DNA of 54,369 bases from JAQUGA01 sp964521105 (GTDB lineage: Bacteria; Bacteroidota; Bacteroidia; Bacteroidales; WCHB1-69): assembly GCA_964521105.1 (NCBI GenBank), contig CAZFPO010000010.1, positions 1 through 54,369 on the forward strand, written 5' to 3'. The notes under the pieces are model-generated. The model did no database searches. It was not told the origin of the DNA and saw only the letters and a list, made by a program, of their open reading frames with translations. Every line of letters starts with the position of its first letter. Position 1 is the stretch's first letter. The position numbers and the translations under genes are program-made. Positions 1-9,177 of the stretch are shown here, in pieces.

Positions 1-16
1 ACTCACACTTTTTTTG

Positions 17-90
17 CTCCCCCTTCAGGACTTGAACCTGAGACCCTCTGATTAACAGTCAGATGCTCTAACCAACTGAGCTAAGGAGGA
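17..90 (-). tRNA. tRNA-Asn (GTT)
   Basis: Read on the minus strand this folds as a cloverleaf. The 7-bp acceptor stem pairs TCCTCCT with AGGGGGA. The anticodon arm is TCTGA-CTGTTAA-TCAGA with anticodon GTT, and the T-arm contains GGTTCAAGTCC. The discriminator base is G and CCA is not encoded, since GCAAAAAAAG follows. The DNA supports the call directly. The promoter for this gene overlaps that of the divergent kinase gene. Confidence 0.95.
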
Positions 91-122
91 ATTTTAAAGA
101 ACAAATATTAAATTTGTGAGTG

Positions 123-152
123 CAAAAATAGTAATCTTTTTTGAATAAACAA
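123..152 (-). promoter_or_regulatory. Bacteroidota-type promoter of tRNA-Asn
   Basis: On the minus strand TTG (150-152), a 19-base spacer and TATTTTTG (123-130) match the Bacteroidota -33/-7 consensus TTG-N19-TAnnTTTG. The tRNA 5' end lies about 30 bases downstream. The assignment is by motif only. Confidence 0.65.
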
Positions 153-160
153 TATCTTTG
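153..160 (+). promoter_or_regulatory. -7 box of the PfkB-family kinase gene
   Basis: TATCTTTG matches TAnnTTTG and lies 17 bases before the ATG at 178. It abuts the -33 element of the divergent tRNA promoter. No well-spaced -33 TTG is visible, so this is less certain than the tRNA promoter. Confidence 0.5.
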
Positions 161-177
161 CAAAAAAAAACAAAAAA

Positions 178-1155
178 ATGAAAAAAGTTTTAGGAATGGG
201 AAATGCCCTTGTTGACATCATGACGATGCTTTCGGGCGATGAAATATTAAGTGATTTTAATTTACCAAAAGGTAGTATGCAATTGGTTGATGAGGTTTTT
301 TACATGAATATTCAAAAACACACGCATCATTTTGATAAAAAACTAGCTTCGGGGGGTTCTGCTGCTAATACAATTCATGGTCTTTCGCGATTAGGAGTTT
401 CAACTGGATTTATTGGAAAAGTCGGTACTGATGAAATGGGCGATTTTTTTAGAAAGGACATGATTGCCAATAAAATTGAACCGTTTTTAATTGATAGCAA
501 AACTCCAAGTGGCGTTGCAACTGCATTAGTAAGCCCCGATTCGGAACGAACTTTTGCCACATTTTTAGGAGCAGCTTGTGAATTATCAGCTGAAAATATT
601 AATGTTAATGTTTTTGAAAATTACACTCATTTTCACATTGAAGGATATTTGGTTCAAAATCACAGTCTTATTGAAACTGCATTAAAACATGCTAAACAAA
701 AAGGACTAATTGTTTCTCTGGATTTAGCAAGTTATAATGTGGTAGAATCAAATTTGGAATTTCTCCATAAAATCGTTAGAGAGTATGTTGATATTGTTTT
801 TGCTAATGAAGAAGAAGCTAAAGCATTTACAGGTAAAGAGCCAGAAGAAGCATTGATTGAACTTGGAAAAATTGCTCAAATTGCTGTGGTAAAAGTTGGA
901 AGTAAAGGATCTTTAGTTTTAAAAGATGGCGTTGTTACCCGAATTGAAGGTAAAAAAGCCAATTGTATCGACACTACGGGTGCAGGCGACATATATGCTG
1001 CTGGATTTTTATATGGCGTAATTCATGACCTTCCAATGGCGGAATGTGGTCGAATAGGAACAGCATTAGCCACTAGAGTGGTTGAATTAATAGGTCCAAA
1101 ATTAGATGATGAATCTTGGAAAATATTAATTTCGGAAATTAAAAAAAATAATTAA
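178..1155 (+). CDS. PfkB-family sugar/adenosine kinase
   Basis: This is a cytosolic small-molecule kinase of the ribokinase/PfkB family. In Bacteroidota this form is usually annotated as adenosine kinase (adenosine + ATP to AMP). The N-terminal signature GGSAANT is at residues 59-65. The ATP/anion-hole signature DTTGAGD is at 265-271, with D271 the expected catalytic base. The length of 325 aa is normal for the family. The gene stands alone, reading away from tRNA-Asn and ending in a hairpin terminator that overlaps its stop codon. Family membership is firm. The substrate is inferred, and ribose, fructose or another nucleoside is not excluded. Confidence 0.9.
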   Translation: MKKVLGMGNALVDIMTMLSGDEILSDFNLPKGSMQLVDEVFYMNIQKHTHHFDKKLASGGSAANTIHGLSRLGVSTGFIGKVGTDEMGDFFRKDMIANKIEPFLIDSKTPSGVATALVSPDSERTFATFLGAACELSAENINVNVFENYTHFHIEGYLVQNHSLIETALKHAKQKGLIVSLDLASYNVVESNLEFLHKIVREYVDIVFANEEEAKAFTGKEPEEALIELGKIAQIAVVKVGSKGSLVLKDGVVTRIEGKKANCIDTTGAGDIYAAGFLYGVIHDLPMAECGRIGTALATRVVELIGPKLDDESWKILISEIKKNN

Positions 1156-1189
1156 ATCATTTGGTCGAAAAAGACCGTTGATGATTTTT
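1154..1189 (+). terminator. Rho-independent terminator after the kinase gene
   Basis: AAATCAT (1154-1160) pairs with ATGATTT (1181-1187) and GGTC (1163-1166) with GACC (1173-1176), followed by a T-run. It overlaps the stop codon and sits between convergent genes. It probably also stops minus-strand transcripts, because an A-run precedes it. Confidence 0.6.
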
Positions 1190-1193
1190 AGTA

Positions 1194-2153
1194 TTATTCT
1201 TTAATACAGCGGATTGATAAACCCGCTTTAATAGAATATATTGTTTTTGTAACGGTTGTATTATTATTAAAAACATTTATTGCAAAAGAGCTATCGGGGT
1301 CGAAAGGGCTTGATGTCCAAAATGATGCTATGGTTGCAACATTTTGAAAAATCCCGTTAGATGTTCTGTGTCCACCTGCACGAGCTGTAAATCCACTTTC
1401 ATTAGTAGCTCCAATATTTGGTTGCAACCAATATCCTATCGCTTGGTCTTTTAATTTACCTCCACAAATATTTTCTCCACCTAAATAATCAAAAAGTGTT
1501 TGCCAATCTGTTTCGTTTGGTATTCGCCAACCCTCGGGAGCAATTTTTCGTTGGTCATTTATAGCATACCAATTATACAATCTTCCATATTTTGTTGCAT
1601 TAGCATTTGTGTTCTCATAATTACAAAATGCTCCAAGTGTTGAATTTGTCCAGTTTATGTTAGTGGGTGTGTATGTTATTTTATCTCCATTTCGATATTT
1701 TGTTGTTTTTAAATTTTGAACCATCCATGTTTGCGAACCAATTATTATGGTGTTATAAACATTTTCATCAATATCCAGTATGGCATCTTCTGGAACACCT
1801 AATGTTTTAAATTCTCGCGAACTTCCATAGTATGTAGCATGTGAAGTAGTAACAAAAGCTCTAGAATAATAGGTTTTTCCGGGTTCAAGATGGGTGATTT
1901 CAAAATAATAGGTGCTGCTTTTTCTTATGGTGTCAATTTTGTTGTCGTTAATTGTAGGTAAATCATTTAACGACCAACACACTCCAGCGGATAAAATTTC
2001 TGTTTTATTATCAGCGTAAAGTGTGCCTCCAATAGTAGCTTTGGTATACGAAACACCCTTTGGAATGGTGGTTTCAATGTTAACAATTTCATTTTTTCCA
2101 CATCCACAAAAGATAGTGAACACAATTGAAATTAAAACAATATTTTTCTTCAT
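1194..2153 (-). CDS. FISUMP-domain lipoprotein
   Basis: This is a predicted surface or periplasmic lipoprotein of unknown function. The N-terminus is a hydrophobic signal ending near IFCGCG, a plausible if imperfect lipobox. A fibronectin/Ig-like segment follows to about residue 120. The C-terminal half matches the Fibrobacter succinogenes major paralogous domain, with the hallmarks IIIGSQTWMVQNLKT, GRLYNWYAI and APEGWRIPNETDWQTL. I chose the ATG at 2151-2153. The upstream start at 2166-2168 is only a TTG and adds five residues before the signal peptide. It is the last gene of a minus-strand run with the metallopeptidase-like and exonuclease genes. The FISUMP domain resembles C-type-lectin-like folds, but no ligand is implied here. 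Confidence 0.8.
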   Translation of the reverse strand: MKKNIVLISIVFTIFCGCGKNEIVNIETTIPKGVSYTKATIGGTLYADNKTEILSAGVCWSLNDLPTINDNKIDTIRKSSTYYFEITHLEPGKTYYSRAFVTTSHATYYGSSREFKTLGVPEDAILDIDENVYNTIIIGSQTWMVQNLKTTKYRNGDKITYTPTNINWTNSTLGAFCNYENTNANATKYGRLYNWYAINDQRKIAPEGWRIPNETDWQTLFDYLGGENICGGKLKDQAIGYWLQPNIGATNESGFTARAGGHRTSNGIFQNVATIASFWTSSPFDPDSSFAINVFNNNTTVTKTIYSIKAGLSIRCIKE

Positions 2154-2179
2154 TTTAGGAAATTTCAAAGTAAACTAGT

Positions 2180-2920
2180 TTATTCAAATTTTTTGAAATT
2201 TATTTCGGGATTAATTTTTTTATAAAAACTCATGGCAATTTTAACTTTAGCTTTTACTCGAGGATAGGTTTTAACTGCTTCCCAAAATTTTAGGTCGTCC
2301 ATAAAAATATTTTCGCAATAAACACTAAAATCCTCGTCGAGTGAAGAGCTTCCGTATTGATTTAACACGCCTTTTTCAAAATAGTATTCACTAAAATCTT
2401 GATTGTCGTTTTTATTTACAACTGCATCTATACCGCCTTTTCCATATTTGAAGTCGGATGAATTTGCTTTTTCCCATGCTTTGTTATCAAAATACGCCGA
2501 ATGGTTTTCTTTTAAAATAGATGAAAATTCATGATGAAACGTTTTTTCAATATACGAGTCGGTATAACCATCAGCTAGTCCACTATTTGCAATATAAAGC
2601 GTGTTTTCGTAAAATGTTCCTCCATAATTTACTCCAAAAAAATTTAATTGATTTAAAATATAAATTTTCTTCAGATTGTTTGATATCAAAGAATTAGGAT
2701 ACTTTCTAAGGGCTTTCAGTACAATTTTTTTACTTCTTTCGTATTCGCTAGTTTTAAGCGATTTACCTTTGCCTGCAATATCGCCTTTGAGCCAATGAGA
2801 AGGGTAGATGTTGTCAGAATAATCAAATATAATTTTAACCCCAGTTGCAGTATCAACAAATGAACTTTGACTAAAGGTAAAAAGAAATAAAATCAGGAAA
2901 TAATTTGGGATAATAGCCAT
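2180..2920 (-). CDS. Secreted zinc-metallopeptidase-like protein (degenerate motif)
   Basis: The 246-aa protein has an N-terminal hydrophobic signal (residues 1 to about 20). Its core resembles the Bacteroidota putative zinc-binding metallopeptidase group. The diagnostic segment reads TFHHEFSSILKENH, so the HExxH second histidine is replaced by Ser. Either the zinc site is built differently (the HH pair, or the later H in KENH) or the enzyme is inactive. The gene lies 19 bases downstream of the exonuclease gene and 26 bases before the start of the FISUMP lipoprotein, so co-transcription is likely. Family assignment is by motif recollection and is moderate. Catalysis is not established. Confidence 0.6.
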   Translation of the reverse strand: MAIIPNYFLILFLFTFSQSSFVDTATGVKIIFDYSDNIYPSHWLKGDIAGKGKSLKTSEYERSKKIVLKALRKYPNSLISNNLKKIYILNQLNFFGVNYGGTFYENTLYIANSGLADGYTDSYIEKTFHHEFSSILKENHSAYFDNKAWEKANSSDFKYGKGGIDAVVNKNDNQDFSEYYFEKGVLNQYGSSSLDEDFSVYCENIFMDDLKFWEAVKTYPRVKAKVKIAMSFYKKINPEINFKKFE

Positions 2921-2939
2921 AATGATAAATATTTATAAT

Positions 2940-3662
2940 TTATACTCCCTCATTTAATTCAATCATAATTACTTGTTCTTCGGGTATTAATGGATATCCT
3001 TTCATTTTAAGATATAATTGAGCAATAGCCAAAACGTCTTTACGGCAATATTTTATTATTGTATCTATTTCGTTTCGATTCCAATAGTAATCACAAACCA
3101 TGCTACCATCAATTTCGTCTTTTGGGGTAGGGATGTCAAAAACGGCTGTTAATAGTTCCAATGATGTGTAATTTTTATAATCGCCAAACCGCCACATTTC
3201 CATAGTGTCAATAAACGAAGTTTCCCATGGTTTTTTACCGCTACTGTCAATTATTTGTGGAATTGGAAGCCCATTAATCAACAATCTGCGACATATATAC
3301 GGAAAATCAAATTCTTTTCCATTATGAGCACAAAGTACAGCTCCACTTCTTTTGCTGAATGAATTTAATAGTTTTGAAAATGATATTAATATTTCTTTTT
3401 CATCGTGACCGCCATAAGCGGTTAATCTAAAAGAATTTTCGTGAAAATACCCAGCCGATATGCAAATTATTTTCCCAAATTCTGAATAAATACCTGCTCT
3501 ATTGTATATTAAATCAGGTTTTTCCTCATCGTTTTGACTGATTTTTAATGCTTTCTTATCCCACAATAATTTCATTCTGTCATCTAATTTGTCGTATGAT
3601 GGATGTTGTGGAACTGTTTCGATGTCTAAAAATAATATGTTCTTAAAGTTTTGATAGCTCAT
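2940..3662 (-). CDS. PolB-like 3'-5' exonuclease (DnaQ-like fold)
   Basis: This is a predicted DEDD-type 3'-5' exonuclease of the DNA_pol_B_exo2 family. Exo I is LFLDIETVPQ near the N-terminus, giving the metal-binding D and E. Exo II is CAHNGKEFDFPYI. Exo III is the late IKYCRKDVLAIAQLY, with the YxxxD pattern. I prefer the internal ATG (MSYQNF) at 3660-3662, because the -7 promoter box at 3683-3690 would place transcription start downstream of the in-frame ATG at 3698. It heads the minus-strand operon with the metallopeptidase-like and FISUMP genes. Its substrate is unknown, and it is not part of a full DNA polymerase. Confidence 0.8.
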   Translation of the reverse strand: MSYQNFKNILFLDIETVPQHPSYDKLDDRMKLLWDKKALKISQNDEEKPDLIYNRAGIYSEFGKIICISAGYFHENSFRLTAYGGHDEKEILISFSKLLNSFSKRSGAVLCAHNGKEFDFPYICRRLLINGLPIPQIIDSSGKKPWETSFIDTMEMWRFGDYKNYTSLELLTAVFDIPTPKDEIDGSMVCDYYWNRNEIDTIIKYCRKDVLAIAQLYLKMKGYPLIPEEQVIMIELNEGV

Positions 3663-3668
3663 AATTTG

Positions 3669-3676
3669 TACTTTTG
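3669..3676 (+). promoter_or_regulatory. -7 box for the lipoprotein-mnmD-NUDIX operon
   Basis: TACTTTTG (TAnnTTTG) lies 24 bases before the ATG at 3701. A TTG at 3651-3653 is present, but its 15-base spacing is short. The box lies inside the divergent exonuclease leader, so the two promoters overlap. Confidence 0.5.
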
Positions 3677-3682
3677 GAAATT

Positions 3683-3713
3683 CAAAGATAAATAACAACT
3701 ATGAAAAAAGCAA
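3683..3713 (-). promoter_or_regulatory. Promoter of the exonuclease operon
   Basis: On the minus strand TTG (3711-3713), 20 bases and TATCTTTG (3683-3690) fit the Bacteroidota consensus. The inferred transcription start near 3677 supports the internal start codon at 3662. Confidence 0.6.
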
Positions 3714-4993
3714 AATTCTTTTTGATTATATTTATAGGTGGTTTGCTTTTTCAAATTTCATGCAATAAAGAGCTAAATACTTCTCCGATTATAGATGTTA
3801 AAACGCCATTACAAAACCAGTCTTTTTCGTTTGGTGATACAATTTTTGTAAAAGCTGAGATTCAGGATAAAGTGCCGATAGTTTCTGTTTCAGTTTCTTT
3901 GGTTAATTCTTCTAAAACAGAAGTTAGTTCTCAGCAAAATCAAACATTTGATCAAAAATTGGTTCATGTCAATAACGAAATTATTTTAGATAACCCTCAA
4001 TTAGAAAGTGGACAATATTTTATTCATATTGTTGCTCGAAATGACATTAACTCAAAGTCCTATTTTCAACCAATCCAGATTTCGGGTTTGCAACGAAGTT
4101 TTAGAGGTTTGTTTTTAATTACAAAATCATCGGATCAATCGCTGGATGTTTTATTAATGGATTCGAATGAAACGGTGTTGCCTTTTTTATCGATAAATGG
4201 CGATTATTTAAATTCGGATATCAATAATAAATATCAACGATTGGTAATTTGTGGAAGCAAAACAGGAAATTTAACAGTTGTTAATTTAGATACAAAAATT
4301 ATCGACTGGAGTATTGTTAATCAATCAACCCAGGATAATCCTTATTTTTATTCGTTAGTATTAACTCAAAATAGAATTTTTTCGGCAACACGTAATTCTG
4401 AAATTAGAAGTTTTGATTTTTCGGGATCCATTGTAAACTCATATTCACTTACTAATCAGCGGTATGCCGAAAACATGCTGGCTCTATCCGACAGGTTTTT
4501 TGCTCAAACCACCGATGTATTGGGTGGAGCAAAGCGTTTGATTCAGTTTTATACGGGCTCATCATTATCAATTTCAGACCATACAATTTCAATGGATATT
4601 AAATCATGGTTTTGGTTTGATGGAAAACTTATAGTTTTTGCTAATACCGGAAATTTCGGCAGAATTTATTCGTATAATTATACTAATAATGTATTCACTT
4701 TGTTAAATAATACCAGTTCCGTTATAACTAAGGTTAGTCCTTTATCTGTTTCTGATTATTTGATAATTTGCAACGATGGAGTTTATCTGTATAATGCTGG
4801 TAGTTCAAATTCAATGAACAAAGTTATTTCACAAAACGGAATAAAAAATGTAATTTTCGACAATGTAAATCAAAGAGTTTATATTCAAAGTGTTAATAAA
4901 ATTGAAGTGTTCACTTTTCCAGATTTTGAAAGTCGTTTTGAGTATAATTCAAGTAAAGAAATTGTAAATTTACACCTTTGGTACAATAAATGA
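3701..4993 (+). CDS. Lipoprotein with Ig-like and beta-propeller-like regions
   Basis: The 430-aa protein has a clear lipoprotein signal, LLFQISC with Cys at about residue 21. Residues 30-130 look like an Ig/fibronectin-type sandwich (ASDs such as QSFSFGDTIFVKAEIQD). The rest has the repeating short-strand texture of a WD/PQQ-type propeller. I recognise no catalytic motif and no specific family. Its stop overlaps the mnmD start by 4 bases, so it is translationally coupled to that tRNA-modification gene. The overlap probably reflects operon packing rather than shared function. Confidence 0.7.
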   Translation: MKKAKFFLIIFIGGLLFQISCNKELNTSPIIDVKTPLQNQSFSFGDTIFVKAEIQDKVPIVSVSVSLVNSSKTEVSSQQNQTFDQKLVHVNNEIILDNPQLESGQYFIHIVARNDINSKSYFQPIQISGLQRSFRGLFLITKSSDQSLDVLLMDSNETVLPFLSINGDYLNSDINNKYQRLVICGSKTGNLTVVNLDTKIIDWSIVNQSTQDNPYFYSLVLTQNRIFSATRNSEIRSFDFSGSIVNSYSLTNQRYAENMLALSDRFFAQTTDVLGGAKRLIQFYTGSSLSISDHTISMDIKSWFWFDGKLIVFANTGNFGRIYSYNYTNNVFTLLNNTSSVITKVSPLSVSDYLIICNDGVYLYNAGSSNSMNKVISQNGIKNVIFDNVNQRVYIQSVNKIEVFTFPDFESRFEYNSSKEIVNLHLWYNK

Positions 4994-5667
4994 AAAATAC
5001 TATTATAAGCACCGAAGATGGATCATTCTCTATTTATAATGAGTTGGTGGATGATACTTATCATTCAATTCATGGAGCAATTACTGAATCGCAAATAGTT
5101 TATATCGAGAATGGATTTTGTTATACTTATAAAAATTTTGTAGACAAAGAAATTAGAATTTTTGAAGTGGGATTTGGAACTGGATTAAATGCATTACTAA
5201 CTGCAATTGAATCGTATAATAATAAAATTAAAGTTATTTATCACACTATTGAAGCGTTTCCTCTGGAAACAAATATCATGAATGAATTAAATTTTTCTGA
5301 AATTATTGGTGGTGAAATTTCAAGTCAACTATTTTCAAAAATTAATTGTTGCAAATGGAATGATATAGTTAATATTCATGATTTTTTTAGTCTTAAAAAA
5401 GAACATATAAAACTCGAAAGCTGCGATATTTTGCAAAATGATTATAATTTGGTTTACTATGATGCTTTTGGACCCTCAAAGCAGCCCGAAATGTGGACAG
5501 TTGAGTTGCTTGAAAAAGTTTGTTTAGGACTTAAACAATACGGAACTTTTGTAACTTATTCAACAAAAGGTGATTTAAAAAGAATGTTGAAATCGTTTGG
5601 TTTCATTGTTGAAAAATTAAATGGACCGCCCGGGAAAAGAGAAGTATTAAGAGCCATAAAATTATGA
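4990..5667 (+). CDS. mnmD: tRNA mnm5s2U34 methyltransferase domain protein MnmD
   Basis: This is the stand-alone MnmD (the DUF752/MnmC2-type methyltransferase). It completes mnm5(s2)U34 in tRNA wobble positions by methylating the nm5 amine with SAM. The SAM-binding loop is IFEVGFGTGLNA. The catalytic-region motif is YYDAFGPSKQPEMW, and the C-terminal signature is NGPPGKREVLRA. At 225 aa it lacks the FAD oxidase half of E. coli MnmC, as is usual outside Gammaproteobacteria. It overlaps both neighbours by 4 bases, upstream lipoprotein and downstream NUDIX. Confidence 0.9.
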   Translation: MKNTIISTEDGSFSIYNELVDDTYHSIHGAITESQIVYIENGFCYTYKNFVDKEIRIFEVGFGTGLNALLTAIESYNNKIKVIYHTIEAFPLETNIMNELNFSEIIGGEISSQLFSKINCCKWNDIVNIHDFFSLKKEHIKLESCDILQNDYNLVYYDAFGPSKQPEMWTVELLEKVCLGLKQYGTFVTYSTKGDLKRMLKSFGFIVEKLNGPPGKREVLRAIKL

Positions 5668-6125
5668 ATCAGATTGAGCAATTTAATGTAAGAGTTTACG
5701 GTCTTTTGGTAAATGAGAAAAATGAAATTTTACTTACCGATGAATTTCGTATCGGAATAAATATGACAAAATTCCCTGGCGGTGGATTAATGTATGGTGA
5801 ATCAACTGTTGATTGTTTAAAAAGAGAATGTATCGAAGAGTTAGGACAAGAAATTGAAATTATCGATCATTTTTACACCACCGATTTTTTCCAAAAAACA
5901 TTAATTACGAATAATAATAGACAGCTTATAAGTATCTATTATTTTATTAAAACTAAGGAAAAAATTAAATTTCAAACTGTCGATATGCCATTTTCATTTA
6001 CTCAAAATATTGATGGTCCTCAATGTTTTCGTTTCCGAAAAATTTCGGAATTAACCGAAAATGAGTTGACCTTTCCTATTGATAAAAAAGTAGTTAGATT
6101 GTTAAAACAAAAATTTTGTTTGTAA
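5664..6125 (+). CDS. NUDIX hydrolase
   Basis: This 153-aa cytosolic NUDIX hydrolase has a complete Nudix box. G40, then five residues, E46, then seven residues, and RECIEELG at 54-61 satisfy GX5EX7REUXEEXGU. The family cleaves nucleoside diphosphates linked to another moiety, and the substrate here cannot be read from sequence. It overlaps mnmD by 4 bases and abuts the next gene, whose ATG starts one base after its stop. It therefore lies in one tight plus-strand transcription unit. Confidence 0.88.
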   Translation: MNQIEQFNVRVYGLLVNEKNEILLTDEFRIGINMTKFPGGGLMYGESTVDCLKRECIEELGQEIEIIDHFYTTDFFQKTLITNNNRQLISIYYFIKTKEKIKFQTVDMPFSFTQNIDGPQCFRFRKISELTENELTFPIDKKVVRLLKQKFCL

Positions 6126-8458
6126 ATGATGAGAGATTTTTTTAAAAAATTTGGGGTTCTATCTATACTTATTTTGAGTACAGTCATACTTATTTCATGG
6201 TATTATGGAGAAATTATAATTGCTCCCAATCAAATTCTGTTCAATGCCACCGGAGATGGACTAAAAAACTATTATGTTCCGATGATGCAAGTTGGTTCCG
6301 ACCAATACTTTATGTTTGAGTACTTTAACTATCCTTATGGTGAACATTTTTTTATACCGATGGGTTTCCAATTTTAGTTTTACTGTTAAAACCTGTCGCA
6401 TTTATTTTCCCTGAAATTTCATCTTATATTCCTGCAATAATAAATGTTTCCATTTTATTATCCGTTTTATTTTGTGCAATATTCGTTTATTTAACGCTAA
6501 AACGCCTAAAATTACCTGAGGTATTATCAATGTTTTTTTCAATTGGTATTACTGCTCTACAGCCTCAAATTTTTAGAATTACTGGGCATTTCTCTCTGGC
6601 TTATTGCCATATTATTCCGTTAAGTTTTTGGTTGATTTTAATGTTTTTACAATCGGATAAAAAAATAAAATGGACGATATTAATTTGTATTCACAACATT
6701 GCTGCCATATTATTTCACCCATATCTTGGTATAATGGCTGTTTTTTCTACTTTTCCTGTACTAATTCTTTGGGTGTTAAAAAATAAATTGTGGCGAAGCT
6801 GGAAAATATATTTGATTTTGTTTTTTCAGGGAATATTCCCGCTTCTTTTTTACAAAATTATTATTTTATTAACCGATAATGTGTTAGATAGAAACACTCA
6901 TCCTCAAGGTTTTCACGAAAATACCGCCGATTTTTTCTCAGTCTTTTTACCCTCCTTTGGACCCTTTACTCAGTTTTTTAACTTTGAAAACCTAAACTTA
7001 ACTCACAACTGGGAAGGAGTTTCATATATTGGTATTTTTACCGCTATACTTATTTTACCGTTATTGATTGTACTTTTTATAAGAATTTTTAAAGGGAAGG
7101 AAGAGAATTATCGTTTGATTTTTATAATTGGAATATTAATATCTTCTCTTCTGTTTTTGCTGTTATCAATGGCTTATCCTTTTGTTGGTGATTATTACAA
7201 CACCTATAAAAAAATTCCATTTCTTCGAGAGTTTAGAGCGGTTGGACGTTTTGCTTGGGTTTTTTATTATGCTTCTACTATAATTGTAGCTGTCGGATCA
7301 TGGTCGTTATTTCAAAATAGAATCAATAAAATTTGGGTAAAATATTTTGCTATTGGAACAATTAGCTTGATTCCTTTAAGTTACATATATGAGTCGTATT
7401 CGCTTCATGCCCAAATTTCGGAAGAGATAACAAGAAATAAAAATTGCTTTCTACAAAAAAATATTTCAAAGGACGTTATTTCAGCACTACAAATAGACAA
7501 AAAAAGAGAATATCAGGCAATTTTACCCTTGCCTTATTTTTATGTTGGCACCGAAATATTTGATGTTTTTGGTTCCGAAAATTCTCAGCAAAATGCAATT
7601 TTTGTTTCTCAGCAATTAAATTTGCCGTTACTTACAAACTATTCTGCCCGTTCATCGTTTGATATTTCTCGTAAACTCATTCGAATTATTTCGGATAAAT
7701 GTGTATATAAAGATGTTTTAAATGATTTTTCGGGTAATACTAAACCTTTTTTAATTGTCCTTTCAAATGGTGAATTAAATGTATTTGAAAAGGAAATTTT
7801 ACGAAAGTCAACCGTAATCTCAAATTGTAGTTCGTTTTCGTTATATGAAATTAGTTTTAATGATTTATTTTATTCTGAAAAAATTAATATTCCCCAAAAT
7901 ATTGACCAATTACCTAATAAAAACTCATGGTTATCAGAGGATACATCAAAGATAATTTTTTCTCAAAATTACGATGATGAAAATAGTGAGTTTGCTTTTT
8001 CAGGAAAAGGTGCTTATTCTGGTATTTGCAAGTTATATCATGTATTGTATGAATTTCCAAGCGGATCATTATCCACCGATAGTATTTATAATGCCTCATT
8101 TTGGATTTATAATTATAATGATGCTTATACATTTGCGAATCAAAATTTAATTGCTTTTATAAACACATTAGATACACTTACAAATACAACTACTTGGAAT
8201 TTTGCTTATTATCCGATTAAAAGCACATTAAATATGGGATCATGGACCTTAGTTGATATTAACTTTACTATTCCAGATAGTCACTCAAAATATTCAATTG
8301 TGTTAAAAGGTAACGATTCTTTGGAAAACAGCGTATACATCGATAATTTGTTAGTAATTAAAAAAGATGCTTCAGTTTATAAAAAGCTCAATGATTCACT
8401 TTTTTTATGGAATAATTATGTTCAAAAAAAATCAACTAATCCATTTATTTATAAGTAA
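6126..8458 (+). pseudogene. Polytopic membrane protein, frameshifted in a T7 tract
   Basis: Two ORFs form one broken gene. Frame 1 (6126-6377) encodes an N-terminal TM helix and NYPYGEHFF, then runs out of frame. The other frame is open from about 6354, reading YTDGFPILVLLLKPVAFIF, and continues without a stop to 8458. Joining them needs one extra T in the T7 run at 6347-6353 and restores HFFYTDGFP, giving about 777 aa. The product would have some 10-12 TM helices up to about residue 420. A soluble C-terminal region follows, with a beta-sandwich, carbohydrate-binding look. It resembles Bacteroidota integral-membrane glycosyltransferase-like proteins, but I see no assured catalytic motif. The shift could be a sequencing error, a real pseudogene or phase variation. 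An internal start at 6530 would give only a 642-aa fragment. Confidence 0.75.
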
Positions 8459-9164
8459 GATTCAATTTGTCATACTATTAGCAATTATTTTGGTTTGTTG
8501 TAAACCAGTTGTTTTTGCTCAATCTGATGATTATTTTGATGGAAACTTTAAAATTGGAGTAAGGGTAGGGATTAATTCTACATCATTTAAATTAGCCGAA
8601 AACTTAAATCCTGAAAATTATACTTCAAGTTCAAAAATGGGATTTTATTCTGGTTTAATTTTTTCAGCTCCACTTAGCGAAAATTTTAAGCCTTTTGTTG
8701 AGTTAGGGTTTGAAACTATAAATTCTTCCATTGATTATAAAAAATCAAATTTAACAAGCTCTCTTACCGAATCATATAAGGGCGATATTTTTCTAAAATA
8801 TTTATCTCTTGGAATTTGTCCAAATATTGTAATACCTATTCAACACGTTAATATAAATATTTATGGGGGGTTTCATTTCTCACTGTTAACTTCTGCAATA
8901 GAAAAAGGAACGTACGAAAAATCGTTTATTGATACTTCTACAACCCAGCTTACAACAATTAAAACAGAAGTTAACGGTAAAAACAAATTAATAACCGAAG
9001 GTTTTGATTCGGGTTTTATAACAGGATTTGGTTTTGAATACAAAATTGATAAACGAATGGCTATTAGAGCCGACTCGCGATTTAGATTTGGAACTACTTT
9101 AATTTCCGGTGCATATAAAACACGCAGTTGGGGGGTGGTGTTAGGCTTTATTTATACCTTGTAA
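8418..9164 (+). CDS. PorT-family outer-membrane beta-barrel protein
   Basis: This 248-aa secreted protein has an N-terminal signal ending at VVFAQ and a body of alternating amphipathic strands typical of the outer membrane beta-barrel (OMP_b-brl_2, PorT-like) family. It carries the usual N-terminal GVRVGINSTSF and ends on an aromatic strand (GVVLGFIYTL). I chose the ATG at 8418. The two upstream in-frame ATGs (8367, 8391) put non-signal residues first. The start lies 41 bases inside the preceding gene. PorT itself serves T9SS, but this broad family has many paralogs, so no T9SS role is claimed. Confidence 0.75.
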   Translation: MFKKNQLIHLFISKIQFVILLAIILVCCKPVVFAQSDDYFDGNFKIGVRVGINSTSFKLAENLNPENYTSSSKMGFYSGLIFSAPLSENFKPFVELGFETINSSIDYKKSNLTSSLTESYKGDIFLKYLSLGICPNIVIPIQHVNINIYGGFHFSLLTSAIEKGTYEKSFIDTSTTQLTTIKTEVNGKNKLITEGFDSGFITGFGFEYKIDKRMAIRADSRFRFGTTLISGAYKTRSWGVVLGFIYTL

Positions 9165-9177
9165 GCAATCGCAAGCC

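Noticed and set aside
6530..8458. Independent 642-aa membrane protein gene
   Set aside because: The same frame is open upstream to about 6354 and continues the truncated N-terminal ORF after one base is added, so the ATG at 6530 is internal.
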